From Hippopus hippopus (lineage: Eukaryota > Mollusca > Bivalvia > Cardiida > Cardiidae): DNA of 64,000 nucleotides. Shown piece by piece: positions 63,044 through 64,000 of the stretch (positions within the stretch are counted from its first letter, which is position 1; each line of letters opens with the position of its first letter). The translations under genes were made by a program, and so were the position numbers. Below the pieces are notes generated by a model that worked only from the letters and a program-made list of their open reading frames with translations, did no database searches and was not told the DNA's origin. Location: positions 47,042,505 to 47,106,504 of the forward strand of contig OX328104.1 in assembly GCA_946811185.2 (NCBI GenBank). Direction: 5' to 3'.

Positions 63044-63308
63044 TTGAGCCATGCTTTGGCAAAAGAGGGGTTAGTTCATCTCTATGCTGCATCAAACCAA
63101 GCATGTTATCACATTATTGTAGGTCCATAGAAATCCATTTTATTGAACAATCCCCAACATTAGGTAGACTGGTCCTTTGACATGCTACATGAAAATTGAC
63201 CAAAAGCAAAATATTTTGACCCAGGTCAGCCTGTGCAGACTGCAAAGGATGACCTTGGTCGATATTTTTCGAAGATGCATAAAGCCCCCTTTTCACAGAG
63301 CATGGCTC
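63044..63308. mobile_element. Family D palindromic element
   Basis: GAGCCATGCTTTGGCAAAAG at left and CCCTTTTCACAGAGCATGGC with TC at right. Palindrome CCAGGTCAGCCTGTGCAGAC, then TGCAAAGGATGACCTTGG. Confidence 0.85.
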
Positions 63309-63644
63309 ATTTATTTCAGGGCAGAAGAAATATGTTTTTGTGGGTGTGATTTATGCATGATTATTAGTCTGTCAAACACAGCACTTGTCAAATGACACTG
63401 CATTATGCTTAATCCTTTTCATCAATCAAACTATCTGATGGTATTACAATCCTGAGATGAGAAATGTTTGAAAATATCCTGGCAAAAGGAAGGTGCTGCA
63501 AAAGAGCATACTTGTTGTTTTCTCTCATTGTTTTCTTTTTTAACCATTTCTCAATCTAGTCCTGTTATTTGAGTTTGTTTTGTTTTGTGCAAAATTGCTT
63601 TCAATATGGACAATTATAAGATGATGTAGTTGTTGACTTGTTCC
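63309..63644. other. Low-copy DNA with a family A remnant
   Basis: TTAATCCTTTTCATCAATC at 63409 and TCTCTCATTGTTTTC near 63520 with CTTTCAATATGGACAATTAT at the end suggest a badly worn minus-orientation copy. Confidence 0.4.
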
Positions 63645-63874
63645 TTAACTCTTTACCACTCAACGAAAAATGTAGACTTGTCCAAATTGAAAGTATTTGC
63701 AAACGACAATTTGAATGGGACTCAACTGATGGAATTTGTCTTTGATACAGATGAAAACATGGTGGGAAAAGGAGAAAATGCTGGTTACCAGCATTTTCTC
63801 CTTTTCCCACCATGTTTTCAGAAGCCGTCTTCCTAAAGCTCGTTAAAACTAGGGATTGTGTGGTAAAGGGTTAA
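63645..63874 (+). mobile_element. Family A MITE, complete
   Basis: TTAACTCTTTACCACTCAAC to TTGTGTGGTAAAGGGTTAA with TTAA at both borders. The hairpin is exact except one arm position (CATGGTGGG against CCCACCATG, which also pair). The compensated change keeps the stem. Confidence 0.92.
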
Positions 63875-64000
63875 CTCTTTACCATACAACAAAACTTTGA
63901 ACTTACCAAAGTTAAAAGCATTTTGCAGATGACAGTTTGTACATGAAATTTTCTTGTCATTGAATGAATAGAAAACATTTTGGGAGAAGGAGAAAATGCT
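63871..64000 (+). mobile_element. Family A MITE, cut by window end
   Basis: TTAACTCTTTACCATACAAC, then TTTTGCAGATGACAG and the first hairpin arm up to GAGAAAATGCT. It shares TTAA with the previous copy. Confidence 0.85.

Overview
The window looks like non-coding nuclear DNA of a bivalve mollusc. It is AT-rich, has no credible host gene, and is packed with short non-autonomous transposons. The evidence for a bivalve is the repeats: pearl-type elements with (CCGT)n tracts and core repeats of about 150-160 bp, tRNA-derived SINEs ending in AATCAATC or ACAAACAA tails, and GTGCAGTC/GCGCAGTCCGCGC-type palindromic elements that I associate with clams and other heterodont bivalves. The species cannot be fixed from this sequence alone. 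The window may be intergenic or lie inside a very long intron.

Most open frames of 60-140 codons are chance or repeat translations. Frames rich in the string GENAGYQHFLLF are simply the translated hairpin of the commonest repeat. The only recognisable protein genes belong to transposons. One is a nearly complete but broken Tc1-type element (19894-21399) with a DD35E transposase interrupted by a frameshift and a stop. The other is a decayed mariner transposase fragment on the minus strand (53545-53942). One 75-bp stretch with splice-like borders (36333-36407) is the best candidate for a host exon, at low confidence.

Repeat families, with the names used below. (A) A TTAA-flanked MITE of about 228 bp with CCCTTTACC ends and a central, almost perfect 63-bp palindrome; more than 50 copies and remnants run from 810 to the window end. 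(B) A TTAA-flanked MITE of about 210 bp with CCCTTA ends and a palindrome containing GTAGATC and CAGTCTGATC; about 27 copies or fragments. (C) A fold-back element of about 200 bp carrying paired CCAAT boxes, six copies. (D) A palindromic element of about 260 bp with ends related to GAGCCATGCTCTG, eight copies. (E) A long-hairpin element at 17.4 and 62.5 kb. (P1-P6) Pearl or Helentron-associated type elements with tandem cores and a GGGCCATnATGGCCC or CTCTTGTT end. SINEs a-d are four tRNA-headed families sharing one central domain. Singletons include a 694-bp TIR element nested in a pearl element (5023-5716), a 371-bp TTAA/TIR element (51629-51999), a 175-bp MITE (15531-15706) and an LTR-like region (about 54565-55454).

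Layout: 0-4.5 kb A, B-free unique DNA, SINE and P4; 4.8-8.2 kb P1 plus P2; 8.8-11.4 kb SINE-c, unique DNA and P3; 11.7-14.4 kb dense A with a tandem array; 14.5-19.7 kb SINE, B, duplications, E and A; 19.9-21.4 kb Tc1; 21.5-31.4 kb A, B, D and SINE mix; 31.7-33.8 kb A plus P1; 34-36.9 kb SINE, AT-rich DNA, exon candidate and C; 37-39.3 kb SINE, B and P1; 40-45 kb sparser; 45.5-48 kb P2 and P1; 48-53.4 kb dense A/B; 53.5-55.5 kb mariner and LTR-like; 55.8-64 kb A, B, C, D and E. The elements are repeatedly nested, share TTAA junctions and use each other as targets. This is a cluster of transposon insertions, not a gene cluster.
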